Origin: Gammaproteobacteria bacterium
GTDB taxonomy: Bacteria > Pseudomonadota > Gammaproteobacteria > Pseudomonadales > Azotimanducaceae
Length of the DNA stretch: 64,000 nt
Assembly (NCBI GenBank): GCA_028824555.1
Contig: JAPPDJ010000139.1
Location: 1 to 64,000 of the forward strand
Direction: 5' to 3'
A program made the translations under genes and the position numbers. This document shows, piece by piece, positions 8,972-16,395 of this stretch (its first letter is position 1; every line of letters begins with the position of its first letter). The notes under the pieces were generated by a model. The model searched no databases. It saw only the letters and a program-made list of their open reading frames with translations, and was not told where the DNA came from.

Positions 8972-9733
8972 ATGGCAAGTCCGCAAGACCTTGACCGCTT
9001 TGCCTCGATGATCCGCGATGCGTCGCGGATCGTCGCCTTCACCGGTGCCGGCATCAGCACCGAATCCGGCATTCCCGATTTCCGCAGCCCCGGCACGGGT
9101 CTCTGGAACAAGATGAAGCCCATCGAGTTCCAGGACTTCCTGGCGTCCGAGGATGTGCGTCAGGAGTCGTGGCGACGGCGCTTCGAGTCCCGAGACTCCA
9201 CTTGGGATGACGCCAAGCCCAACCGAGGCCATTTGGGCGTTGCGAGGCTCGTGGAACAGGGCAAGTGCATCGGCGTCATCACCCAGAACGTGGACAACCT
9301 GCATCAGGACTCCGGCATCCCGGACGACCACATCGTCGAATTGCACGGCAACTCGCGATACGCCGCCTGCCTTTCCTGCCAGGCACGCTTCGAACTCGCG
9401 GACCTCAAGGCGCAGTTCCTCGCCCGAGGCCGCATCGACCCCTGTGACCGCTGCGGCGGAATCATCAAGACTGCCACCATCTCCTTCGGCCAAGCCATGC
9501 CGGAAGAGGCGATGCAGCGCGCCCAACAGATGACCGACGCCAGCGATCTCTTCATCGTCATCGGCTCGTCGCTCGTCGTTTATCCCGCCGCCGCTTTCCC
9601 GGAGTACGCCAGCCGCCGAGGCGCCCGTCTCGTCATCCTCAACCGCGAACCGACGCCGCTCGACAACATCGCGGACCTCGCGCTGCACGAAGAGATCGGC
9701 CCAACGATGGGGTTTGTGACCGGCGTGAACTAG
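8972..9733 (+). CDS. cobB: Sir2-family NAD-dependent protein deacylase
   Basis: This 253-aa sirtuin removes acyl groups from lysines using NAD. Diagnostic motifs are present: FTGAGISTESGIPDFRS (NAD binding), TQNVDNLHQDSG and ELHGNS (catalytic His), and four zinc cysteines in two pairs (CLSC and CDRC). The length matches bacterial CobB-like enzymes. GGAGG precedes the ATG. The stop codon touches a double-hairpin repeat that begins at 9733. Confidence 0.93.
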   Translation: MASPQDLDRFASMIRDASRIVAFTGAGISTESGIPDFRSPGTGLWNKMKPIEFQDFLASEDVRQESWRRRFESRDSTWDDAKPNRGHLGVARLVEQGKCIGVITQNVDNLHQDSGIPDDHIVELHGNSRYAACLSCQARFELADLKAQFLARGRIDPCDRCGGIIKTATISFGQAMPEEAMQRAQQMTDASDLFIVIGSSLVVYPAAAFPEYASRRGARLVILNREPTPLDNIADLALHEEIGPTMGFVTGVN

Positions 9734-9781
9734 CGCCGCTTCGCGGCGCTCTGGCAGTTTTTCGCTAGCGCGAAAAACTGC
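9733..9781. repeat. Double-hairpin repeat, copy 1
   Basis: GCGCCGC-TTCG-CGGCGC is followed directly by a second stem that starts GCAGTTTTTCGC and ends GCGAAAAACTGC. The unit is almost identical, in opposite orientation, to the one at 19647-19693. It lies immediately after the sirtuin stop and could terminate transcription. Confidence 0.75.
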
Positions 9782-9837
9782 GAAAGGAAGCTCGCTTCCT
9801 CCTTCGACTGAGTGGTTTTCTACGGCGCTTACCTCTA

Positions 9838-9877
9838 GCGCGCCCTTGCGAGCGCGTCGGCAGTCGCTTCGCAACTG
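9838..9877. repeat. Double-hairpin repeat, copy 2
   Basis: This copy has the form GCGCGCCCTTGCGAGCGCG, then TCG, then GCAGTCGCTTCGCAACTG. The order is the same as in the copy at 11336-11375. It lies just past the stop of the VWA gene, so that minus-strand gene ends in a hairpin. Confidence 0.6.
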
Positions 9878-9890
9878 TTGGCCTGCGCGC

Positions 9891-11243
9891 CTACAGCGTC
9901 GTTGCGAGCAACCGGTCGGCGAAGCGTTCGAGGTCGCGCAGCCTGTTGCAGGTGGCAACGGTGGTGCAGTGCGGGGCGTAGCGACGCATTTCGGAATCGC
10001 CCTCGCGCCATTGGTCGCGGGTCTCTGGATTCAGCCAGAAGGTCTGGCGGCAACGCCGCGAGAGTTCTTCGAGCAAATCGGGGCGGGGGTCGTAGTAGTT
10101 GTTGCGGCCGTCGCCGAGCACGATCAGGGTGCTGCGCCGGCTGAGCTCGGCGCCGCACAGTTCGCGAAAGTCGAGGAAGGCCCGGGCGTAGTCGGTGTTG
10201 CCCTTGCCCCAGAGGAACAGCGCCTCTTCGATCGCCTCCTCCGAGGGCCGGTCCGTGAACACGTCCGTCACCTCGCCCAAGTGGCTCGAGAAGGCGAAGG
10301 CGCGGATGTTGGGCAACAGGTCCGTGAGTTCATAGAGGAGCAGGAGGAGAAAGCGCGCGACTCGCGCCACCGAGTTGCTCACGTCGCACAACACGAACAC
10401 CGTGGGCTTCTCGCGCACCACCCGGCGCCAGCGCAGGTCGAAGATCGCACCGTCGTAGGCAACATTGCTGCGGATGGTGCGCTTGATGTCGAGGGTTCCT
10501 CGCTGCGCTCGCTTGCGCCGCTTGCGATGATCGCGGGCGAGACGCTCCGCCAGCTTTTCAACCACGCGACGCACGTCGTCGCGATATGCGAGCGGAAGCT
10601 GATCGAGGTTCGACTTGAGCGCGGCGTCCACGAGCGCCCGCTTGCCGGTGGGGTCCACATGCAGGCGGTATTGGGCGTCCACATAGTCGCGGATCTGCTG
10701 GCGGAAGTACTGCCGCAGGTAGCGCAGCAACGTCTCCTCGTTGCCATCGAGGCCGCCACCCGCCGCTACCGCGGCATCGAGTTCGTTTAGCGCCAGTGCC
10801 CGGCCGATGGCGTCCGCAACGCCGGCCTTCTCCCGCAGCGTGCGGATCGCGTGTACGCCGGCGGCCTCCCCGGCTTGCTGCACACGCACCGCCAAGTCGT
10901 CCCGTTCGTCGCGCAGCACGTCTTCGATGGTGGACAGGAGCCCGGGCGACACGCGACCGTCGAGCTTCGCCAAGAGGTCATCGGGATTCGCGCCACGCAG
11001 GAATGTGCGCTTGGCCGGCTCGCGAAAGGCAAGCTGGTGGAAAAAGCGCTCGAAGGTCTCCGCGAAGCGGTGCTTTTCGGCGCGGGTCTTAGCGAGGGTC
11101 AGCGAGAGCGCATCGCGCAGCAGCTCTGGATCACGCACTCCCACCTGGCGCAAGGCATCAAAGGCAACCAGGGTTTCCGCCGGCGATGCCCGAACATCGG
11201 CGTTTCTGAGCGCGGAGACGAAGCGGGTGAAGGTGATGTCCAC
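9891..11243 (-). CDS. VWA domain-containing protein (CoxE-like)
   Basis: This cytoplasmic protein of about 450 aa has a C-terminal von Willebrand A domain. The metal-ion-dependent adhesion site is complete: DVSNS, a downstream Thr in WGKGNTDYARAF, and Asp in LIVLGDGRNNY. The N-terminal helical part matches the CoxE-like family that normally works with a MoxR AAA+ ATPase in metal-centre assembly or complex remodelling. No MoxR gene is visible next door, which is unusual. The ORF extends upstream to 11678, but I prefer a GTG at 11243 preceded by GAGGGGAT; upstream codons read as low-complexity Arg/Ala sequence. A double-hairpin repeat follows the stop. Confidence 0.85.
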   Translation of the reverse strand: MDITFTRFVSALRNADVRASPAETLVAFDALRQVGVRDPELLRDALSLTLAKTRAEKHRFAETFERFFHQLAFREPAKRTFLRGANPDDLLAKLDGRVSPGLLSTIEDVLRDERDDLAVRVQQAGEAAGVHAIRTLREKAGVADAIGRALALNELDAAVAAGGGLDGNEETLLRYLRQYFRQQIRDYVDAQYRLHVDPTGKRALVDAALKSNLDQLPLAYRDDVRRVVEKLAERLARDHRKRRKRAQRGTLDIKRTIRSNVAYDGAIFDLRWRRVVREKPTVFVLCDVSNSVARVARFLLLLLYELTDLLPNIRAFAFSSHLGEVTDVFTDRPSEEAIEEALFLWGKGNTDYARAFLDFRELCGAELSRRSTLIVLGDGRNNYYDPRPDLLEELSRRCRQTFWLNPETRDQWREGDSEMRRYAPHCTTVATCNRLRDLERFADRLLATTL

Positions 11244-11335
11244 GCCGCCAATCCCCTCGCTTGCGTCCGGGGACTGGCCCCAGCCCCCACCTCTCCATGA
11301 CCATGCGCCTTGGCAACGACGCTTCCACCCCGCTT

Positions 11336-11375
11336 GCGCGCCCTCAAAGCGCGTCGGCAGTTCGGTGGCGAACTG
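11336..11375. repeat. Double-hairpin repeat, copy 3
   Basis: GCGCGCCCTCAAAGCGCG, TCG, then GCAGTTCGGTGGCGAACTG. It lies between the divergent VWA and APH-fold genes, in the same order as copy 2 and inverted relative to 41615-41658. Confidence 0.65.
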
Positions 11376-11452
11376 ACTACGCGGGGCAAGCTCCTGCTTG
11401 CCGGCAGTGTACCCGTTTGCGCATCGTCGGGCTTGGCGGCGATGATGGCGCC

Positions 11453-12274
11453 GTGGACGGAGAGCACGGCGCGCACGAAGACGACGCCCGGCAGGTGATT
11501 CGATCCTTGGTGCCGGCTTGGCGGGAGCAACCGCTCGATGCCATGCAATGGCTGACCGGTGGCTACACCAATCGCAACTGGCGCTTCGCCGTGGACGGAC
11601 GCGACTATGCGGTGCGCGTGGTGCGAAGTGTCGGGCCCCGCCCCGTCGAGGCGACCTATCTCGCCCTGCCTTCGGCACCGGCGGTAGTGGCGTTCGACGA
11701 GGCGAGAGGGCATCTCATCACCGAATGGATCGATGCGCCGACCCTTGCCCAGACTCCGGCCTCCGCCGAGGAGACCGGCATTTGCATCGCTCGCCTGCAC
11801 GGCGAGATTCCGGCCGGCATCCGGCGCTATGACGTCAAGGCGGTCATTGCCGCCTACTTCCGCGCGGCGAAGGACGCCGGCTGCCTGGACCACGGCGCCG
11901 CAGCGGCTTTTCAACGTCTATCGTGGCAGCCATCGCGCATCAAAGGGTGCCACAACGACCTGAATCCGTGGAACGTGCTTTGCACACCGAGCGGCTGGCG
12001 CACCCTGGACTGGGAGCACGCCGGAGACAACGATCCACTGTTCGACGTGCTGGGCCTTTGCACTTGCCTCGAGTGGGAGCAGGAGGCGACTTGGCTCTGC
12101 GTTCAGGCTTGGAGCGAAGCCGCCGGTACGCCCCCACCCTCCCCCGAACACCTCGATCGAACGCGCACAGCCTTCTACATCCGCGAGTACGCCTGGGCCG
12201 CAGCACAACTCGCCCAAGGCAACGACCGCCCGGAAATCCGCCAGCAAGCCACCGACTACCTCGCCCGCATATAG
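11453..12274 (+). CDS. Aminoglycoside phosphotransferase/choline kinase-fold protein
   Basis: This protein-kinase-like small-molecule kinase of about 273 aa has LTGGYTNRNWRF as its nucleotide-binding loop, the catalytic Brenner motif in GCHNDLNPWNVL, and a metal-binding Asp in TLDWEHAGDNDPLFD. These fit the APH/ChoK superfamily, closest in style to choline/ethanolamine kinase or thiamine kinase; the substrate is unknown. The ORF begins at 11261, but upstream sequence overlaps an intergenic repeat and has no family similarity, so I place the start at GTG 11453. That start is uncertain because no strong ribosome-binding site is visible. Confidence 0.75.
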   Translation: MDGEHGAHEDDARQVIRSLVPAWREQPLDAMQWLTGGYTNRNWRFAVDGRDYAVRVVRSVGPRPVEATYLALPSAPAVVAFDEARGHLITEWIDAPTLAQTPASAEETGICIARLHGEIPAGIRRYDVKAVIAAYFRAAKDAGCLDHGAAAAFQRLSWQPSRIKGCHNDLNPWNVLCTPSGWRTLDWEHAGDNDPLFDVLGLCTCLEWEQEATWLCVQAWSEAAGTPPPSPEHLDRTRTAFYIREYAWAAAQLAQGNDRPEIRQQATDYLARI

Positions 12275-12365
12275 CCAAGTCACTCCCTTGCCGTTGCCAA
12301 GAAATACGCCCGTCGGCGAACATACGGGCGGAAGGTAGGTCGTGGAGAACCCTTGCACTGGATTC

Positions 12366-12688
12366 CTAGCCCGCATTTCTCGCCAGCCCTCGTAGCGAGG
12401 GCGACGAGGTGCCGCTGTGGCAGCGGGCGCACGCGTGCCAGGAGGCACGGCGGAAGACGGCGAGGCCACCGCCTTGAAGTTTCGCGCGAGCGAAACTTCA
12501 AGGCGCCCGTAGGGTGCGCGAACGGGCCTGTAAGGCCCACAGGCATAGCTGGGCACTATGTCGAGCCGGCTGGAGCGAACCTGTCCGAAGGACAGGCGAA
12601 TGCGTCCATAGGACGCACGAGCACCTTGCGCGGCCACAGCGAGTGCATCGTCGTCCGCAAACGAGGGCTGGTGAGAAATGCGGGCTAG
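12366..12688. repeat. TIR-bounded hairpin element, copy 1 (323 bp)
   Basis: The element begins CTAGCCCGCATTTCTC and ends with its reverse complement GAGAAATGCGGGCTAG; the terminal inverted repeats extend to 22 bp with one mismatch. Internally it is a chain of short palindromes such as CCTGTCCGAAGGACAGG and GCGTCCATAGGACGC. It encodes no protein. Compared with copy 2 it carries an extra block of about 77 bp containing a TTGAAGTTTCGC hairpin. The ATG of dctP lies inside its right terminal repeat. Confidence 0.85.
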
Positions 12689-13703
12689 GTCGGCAGTTGG
12701 CGCCTGTGTGTCCGGGTGGGTTCTCTGGGCGGCGTGGAGTTCGGTCGCGGAGCCGGTCGAACTCCGGCTGCACACCTTCAACTCCCCGAGTTCCATCGCC
12801 GTGACCGAGTTCCTGCGGCCGTGGGCCACCGAGGTCGCTTTTCGGTCCGGTGGGCGCGTCACGATCCGCGTGTATCCGGCCATGCAGCTTGGCGGCAGGC
12901 CCGGAGACCTCTACGGCCAAGCGCGGGATGGCGTGGTCGACATCGCTTGGACCCTTCCGGGCTACTCGCCGGGCCGGTTCCCGCTGACCGAGGTGTTCGA
13001 GCTGCCGTTCGTGTGCTCCGACGCGGTGGCGACCAGCGCGGCGTTGACGGCGTTCCATCGGCAGTGGATGCAGGGCGAGTACGGCGACACGCACCCACTG
13101 GTGTTCCATGTCACGGCGCCAGGCCATCTTCACACGGTAAAGCGGCAGGTTCGCACGCTCGAGGACCTGAAGGGGCTCGAGGTGCGCGCCGCTTCCCAAA
13201 CCGCCGCAGCAATTGTCGAGGCTCTTGGCGCGGTCCCGGTTGGCATGCCCATTCCCCAAGCCTACGAGGCGCTCTCCCGGGGGGTGGTGGATGGTGCCTA
13301 TATTCCCTGGACCATCATGCGGCCGTTCCGGCTTCACGAAGTCACGCGTCACCACACGGAAGTGGGGCTTTCCTGCACTCCCTTCGTGCTGGCAATGAAC
13401 AGGACCCGCTACGATGGCTTGCCGGCCGATGTCAGGGAGGCACTGGACGCCACGACCGGAATGGCGCTCGCAAGGCGGCTCGGCCGGCTGTGGCAGGACG
13501 ACGAACGGCCCGGTCGTGACATCGCAGTGGAACGGGGCCATTCGATTCTGCCCCTCGATCCGGCGGAGCGCTCCCGGTGGCGCCAGGCCACCGCGTCCGT
13601 GATCGCCGGCTGGGTGGCCAAGGTGGATGCGATGGGGCATGACGGCCGCGCCCTGCTCGCCGAGGCGGAACGTCTCGTCGCCCTGCACGGCGATGGTCGC
13701 TAG
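12678..13703 (+). CDS. dctP: TRAP transporter solute-binding protein (DctP family)
   Basis: This periplasmic extracytoplasmic solute receptor of about 341 aa starts with a signal peptide ending near WSSVA-EP and continues into the DctP fold: VELRLHTFNSP, then TLEDLKGLEVRA and PIPQAYEALSRGVVDGA, the conserved ligand-carboxylate region. It would deliver an organic acid to DctQM. The ATG is in the right terminal repeat of the element at 12366-12688, and the TAG stop is in the left terminal repeat of the element at 13700-13944. The signal-peptide core is encoded outside the element. The ligand cannot be predicted. Confidence 0.88.
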   Translation: MRARSAVGACVSGWVLWAAWSSVAEPVELRLHTFNSPSSIAVTEFLRPWATEVAFRSGGRVTIRVYPAMQLGGRPGDLYGQARDGVVDIAWTLPGYSPGRFPLTEVFELPFVCSDAVATSAALTAFHRQWMQGEYGDTHPLVFHVTAPGHLHTVKRQVRTLEDLKGLEVRAASQTAAAIVEALGAVPVGMPIPQAYEALSRGVVDGAYIPWTIMRPFRLHEVTRHHTEVGLSCTPFVLAMNRTRYDGLPADVREALDATTGMALARRLGRLWQDDERPGRDIAVERGHSILPLDPAERSRWRQATASVIAGWVAKVDAMGHDGRALLAEAERLVALHGDGR

Positions 13704-13944
13704 CCCGCATTTCTCACCAGCGCTCGTAGCGAGGGCGACGAGGCGCCGCTGTGGCTGCGGGCGCACGCGTGCCAGGAGGCACGGCGGAAGACGGCGAAGG
13801 CATAGCTGGGCACTATGTCGAGCCGGCTGGAGTGAACCTGTCCGAAGGACAGGCGAATGCGTCCGCAGGACGCACGAGCACTTGCGCAGCCACAGCGAGT
13901 GCATCGTCGTCCGCAGTAGAGCGCTGGTGAGAAATGCGGGCTAG
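13700..13944. repeat. TIR-bounded hairpin element, copy 2 (245 bp)
   Basis: It has the same terminal repeats and internal hairpins as the copy at 12366 but lacks the 77-bp insert. The left end provides the TAG stop of dctP and the right end contains the ATG (13934) of dctQ. Thus two direct copies bracket the dctP coding sequence. Confidence 0.85.
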
Positions 13945-14497
13945 CAGGTTGCGCCGCGACTCGTCTCGACGGGCGCCGGCCGCCGCGGCACCGTCCCGCT
14001 GGGCCGGAACATCACGTGGCCCGGGTGCAGCGCTTGAGCGCATCGCCGAGGCCTTTGCGCTGGCGGGCGGCGTGCTTCTCATGGGCGTCGTCGGAATGAC
14101 TGTGGCGAGTGTTGTCGGACGGCATTTCTTCGGCACGCCGATTCCAGGGGATTACGAAATCACCGAACTTGCCTGCGGCGTCGCGGTGTTCGCCTTCTTC
14201 CCCCACTGTCACGTGACGGGTGGCCACGTGGTAGTCGACTTCTTCACGAGCCGCCTGCACGAACGCGGCCGCGCGGCGCTCGATGCCTTGCACGGCATCG
14301 TGTTCACGCTGGTGGCTGGCTTGGTCACGTGGCGTCTTTTCGTTGGCGCCATGCACAAGCTGAACGGCGCAGAGACCACGCTATTCCTGGCAATCCCCAT
14401 GCACTGGGCGTACTTCGCGGCACTGGTCGCCGCAGGGCTACTGACGCTCGCGTGCCTGCTGGTCGCCTGCCGTCATGTCCGAGCGCTCAGGGGATGA
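13934..14497 (+). CDS. dctQ: TRAP transporter small permease (DctQ family)
   Basis: This inner-membrane protein of about 187 aa has four predicted helices, beginning at FALAGGVLLMGVVGMTVASVVGRHFFG. PIPGDYEITELACGVAVFAFFPHCH is typical of DctQ. It pairs with DctM to form the membrane part of the Na+-driven transporter. The predicted start lies in the repeat element; the first 30-35 residues are Arg/Ala-rich and not conserved in the family, so the native start may be internal. Its TGA overlaps the dctM ATG (ATGA). Confidence 0.85.
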   Translation: MRASRLRRDSSRRAPAAAAPSRWAGTSRGPGAALERIAEAFALAGGVLLMGVVGMTVASVVGRHFFGTPIPGDYEITELACGVAVFAFFPHCHVTGGHVVVDFFTSRLHERGRAALDALHGIVFTLVAGLVTWRLFVGAMHKLNGAETTLFLAIPMHWAYFAALVAAGLLTLACLLVACRHVRALRG

Positions 14498-15810
14498 CGG
14501 ACGTCGCGTTCGGTGGACTCCTGTTCGTCGCCTGCCTTGCACTGGCGGCACTGCGCATGCCGGTGGCGGTCGCGATGTTCGTTGTGGGCGGGTTCGGCTT
14601 TGCGTCCCTCGCCGGCTGGCCGGCGTTCCTGAACCTGCTCAACACCGCTCCCTTCGGACGGGTATCGAGCTACACGCTGTCGGTGCTGCCCTTGTTCCTC
14701 CTGATGGGCCAGCTCGCCACCCGGGCGGGGCTCAGCCGCCAACTCTTCGATGCCGCCAGAGCCTTGGTGGGCCACCGCCGCGGGGGACTCGCGGTTTCCA
14801 CCATCGGCGGCTGCGCTGCGTTCGGTGCCGTCTGCGGCTCGTCGATTGCGACCGGTGCGACCATGGCTGCCGTCGCGCTTCCGGAAATGCGTCGGCACGG
14901 ATACTCCGGAGCACTGGCCACGGGCACGCTCGCCGCCGGCGGAACCTTGGGGATCCTCTTCCCGCCTTCCATCATCCTGGTGATCTACGCCGTGCTCACG
15001 GAGCAGTCGATCGGCAAGCTGTTTCTCGCGGCGCTCGTGCCCGGCATCATCGCCGCCCTCGGTTACACACTGGCGATCGCCGCATACGCGCGCCTGCACC
15101 CCGGCGCAGCGCCGGCCGCGCCCGCCATGCCCATCGCGGAGCGCATCCGGGCTCTGGGCCGCGTCTGGCCCGTGGTCGGGGTCTTCCTCGTGGTCGTCGG
15201 CGGCATCTACGCCGGCGTCTTCACACCGACGGAAGCGGCAGCAGTCGGGGTGGCGGCGGTCGCTCTCGTGGCCTTTTCCGGTGGGCGCCTAGGCTGGCGC
15301 GAGCTTGTGGACACGACGCTCGACACCGCCCGGGCGACCGGCATGGTGTTTCTCATCCTCATCGGCGCCGAGATATTCAACGGGTTCCTCGCCCTGTCGC
15401 AGCTTCCCGCCGCGCTCGCCGAGGCGCTCGGAGGGTCGGGACTGCCGCCCATGGCGATCCTGATCGGCATTCTGCTCGTCTATCTGGTCCTTGGCTGCGT
15501 CATGGATAGCCTCGCCATGATTCTGCTCACCGTGCCGGTCTTCTTCCCGCTCGTGGCCGGCCTCGACTTCGGCTACGGCGATGAGGCAACGGCGATCTGG
15601 TTCGGCGTCCTGGCACTGATCGTCGTCGAGATCGGGCTCATAACGCCGCCGATCGGACTCAACGTGTACGCGATCAACTCGCTGGCCCGCGACGTGCCGC
15701 TCGGCGAGTCGTTTCGGGGGACGGTACCGTTCCTGCTAAGTGGTCTGGGCCTGCTCGCGGTCATTCTCTCGATGCCCTTAGTGTGCACCTGGGTCGTGGG
15801 GTTCCCGTAG
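14494..15810 (+). CDS. dctM: TRAP transporter large permease (DctM family)
   Basis: This 438-aa polytopic permease forms the transport channel of the TRAP system. Family motifs are visible: LPLFLLMGQLATRAGLS, CGSSIATGATMAAVALPEM, GTLGILFPPSIILVIYAVL and YAGVFTPTEAAAVGV. I place the start at 14494, where ATG overlaps the dctQ stop as ATGA; the ORF-track start at 14329 would run through dctQ in another frame. The length matches DctM without the optional extra domain. Confidence 0.93.
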   Translation: MTDVAFGGLLFVACLALAALRMPVAVAMFVVGGFGFASLAGWPAFLNLLNTAPFGRVSSYTLSVLPLFLLMGQLATRAGLSRQLFDAARALVGHRRGGLAVSTIGGCAAFGAVCGSSIATGATMAAVALPEMRRHGYSGALATGTLAAGGTLGILFPPSIILVIYAVLTEQSIGKLFLAALVPGIIAALGYTLAIAAYARLHPGAAPAAPAMPIAERIRALGRVWPVVGVFLVVVGGIYAGVFTPTEAAAVGVAAVALVAFSGGRLGWRELVDTTLDTARATGMVFLILIGAEIFNGFLALSQLPAALAEALGGSGLPPMAILIGILLVYLVLGCVMDSLAMILLTVPVFFPLVAGLDFGYGDEATAIWFGVLALIVVEIGLITPPIGLNVYAINSLARDVPLGESFRGTVPFLLSGLGLLAVILSMPLVCTWVVGFP

Positions 15811-15847
15811 GCAGTCGGCATGCCGCAGACGCGCCTACCGGCGCGGT

Positions 15848-15979
15848 GGAGGGCGGGACGCCCTCCCTCCGACGGAAGGCTCCGGCGGAAAAGACCCCCG
15901 GTGCACGCGGAGGGCGAGAGTCTCGCCGTCCGCCGACGCATGACTCCGCTGAACCCGGAGGGAGGGCGTCTCGCCCTCC
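15848..15979. repeat. GGAGGGCG-type TIR element, copy 1 (132 bp)
   Basis: The left end is GGAGGGCGGGACGCCCTCC, itself a hairpin, and the right end is its near-perfect inverse GGCGTCTCGCCCTCC; a third related hairpin lies inside (15909-15931). A further palindrome, CGCGCCGCAAGGCGCG, follows at 15982-15997. The stretch lies between the convergent dctM and YciI genes. Confidence 0.7.
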
Positions 15980-16037
15980 ATCGCGCCGCAAGGCGCGGCG
16001 TTCCCCCCTTCTTTTTCGATTCTCCGATGCCCGAAGC

Positions 16038-16337
16038 CTATTCCGGCTTTCCGGTGCGCCATTCCCACGGTCGCACCTGCACGTCGCCGTAGACGCCGGC
16101 ACGGCCGAGCGGGCTGTCCGCGACGAAGGCCCGCACGGCGTCCAGCGAAGGCGCCTCGAGCACCAGCAGTGTCCCGATCATCGTCGATGCGTCCTCGGAC
16201 AGGGTCGGCCCGCCGTGATGCACGGCCACATCGGGATGGTTCGGATGCTCGCGCAGGTACTCGACAAAGGCATTGAAGTGCTCGCGGCGCGCATCCGCCG
16301 TACCGGGCTTGTCGGTCGCGAAAACGGCGACGTACAT
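16038..16337 (-). CDS. YciI family protein
   Basis: This small cytoplasmic protein (99 aa) of the YciI-like ferredoxin-fold family opens with MYVAVFATDKPG and includes HFNAFVEYLREHP and GTLLVLEAPSLDAVRAFVADSP. The family forms dimers with a putative His/Asp active site; functions are mostly unknown, with distant relatives among chloromuconolactone dehalogenase-like enzymes. GGAGCAACCC precedes the ATG. It lies 58 bp downstream of the NCS2 permease on the same strand, so the two may be cotranscribed. Confidence 0.8.
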   Translation of the reverse strand: MYVAVFATDKPGTADARREHFNAFVEYLREHPNHPDVAVHHGGPTLSEDASTMIGTLLVLEAPSLDAVRAFVADSPLGRAGVYGDVQVRPWEWRTGKPE

Positions 16338-16395
16338 GGGTTGCTCCTGAATCGTTGCTATCGAGCGGAATCCTGTCGCACGTGGGTGGGTAGGG

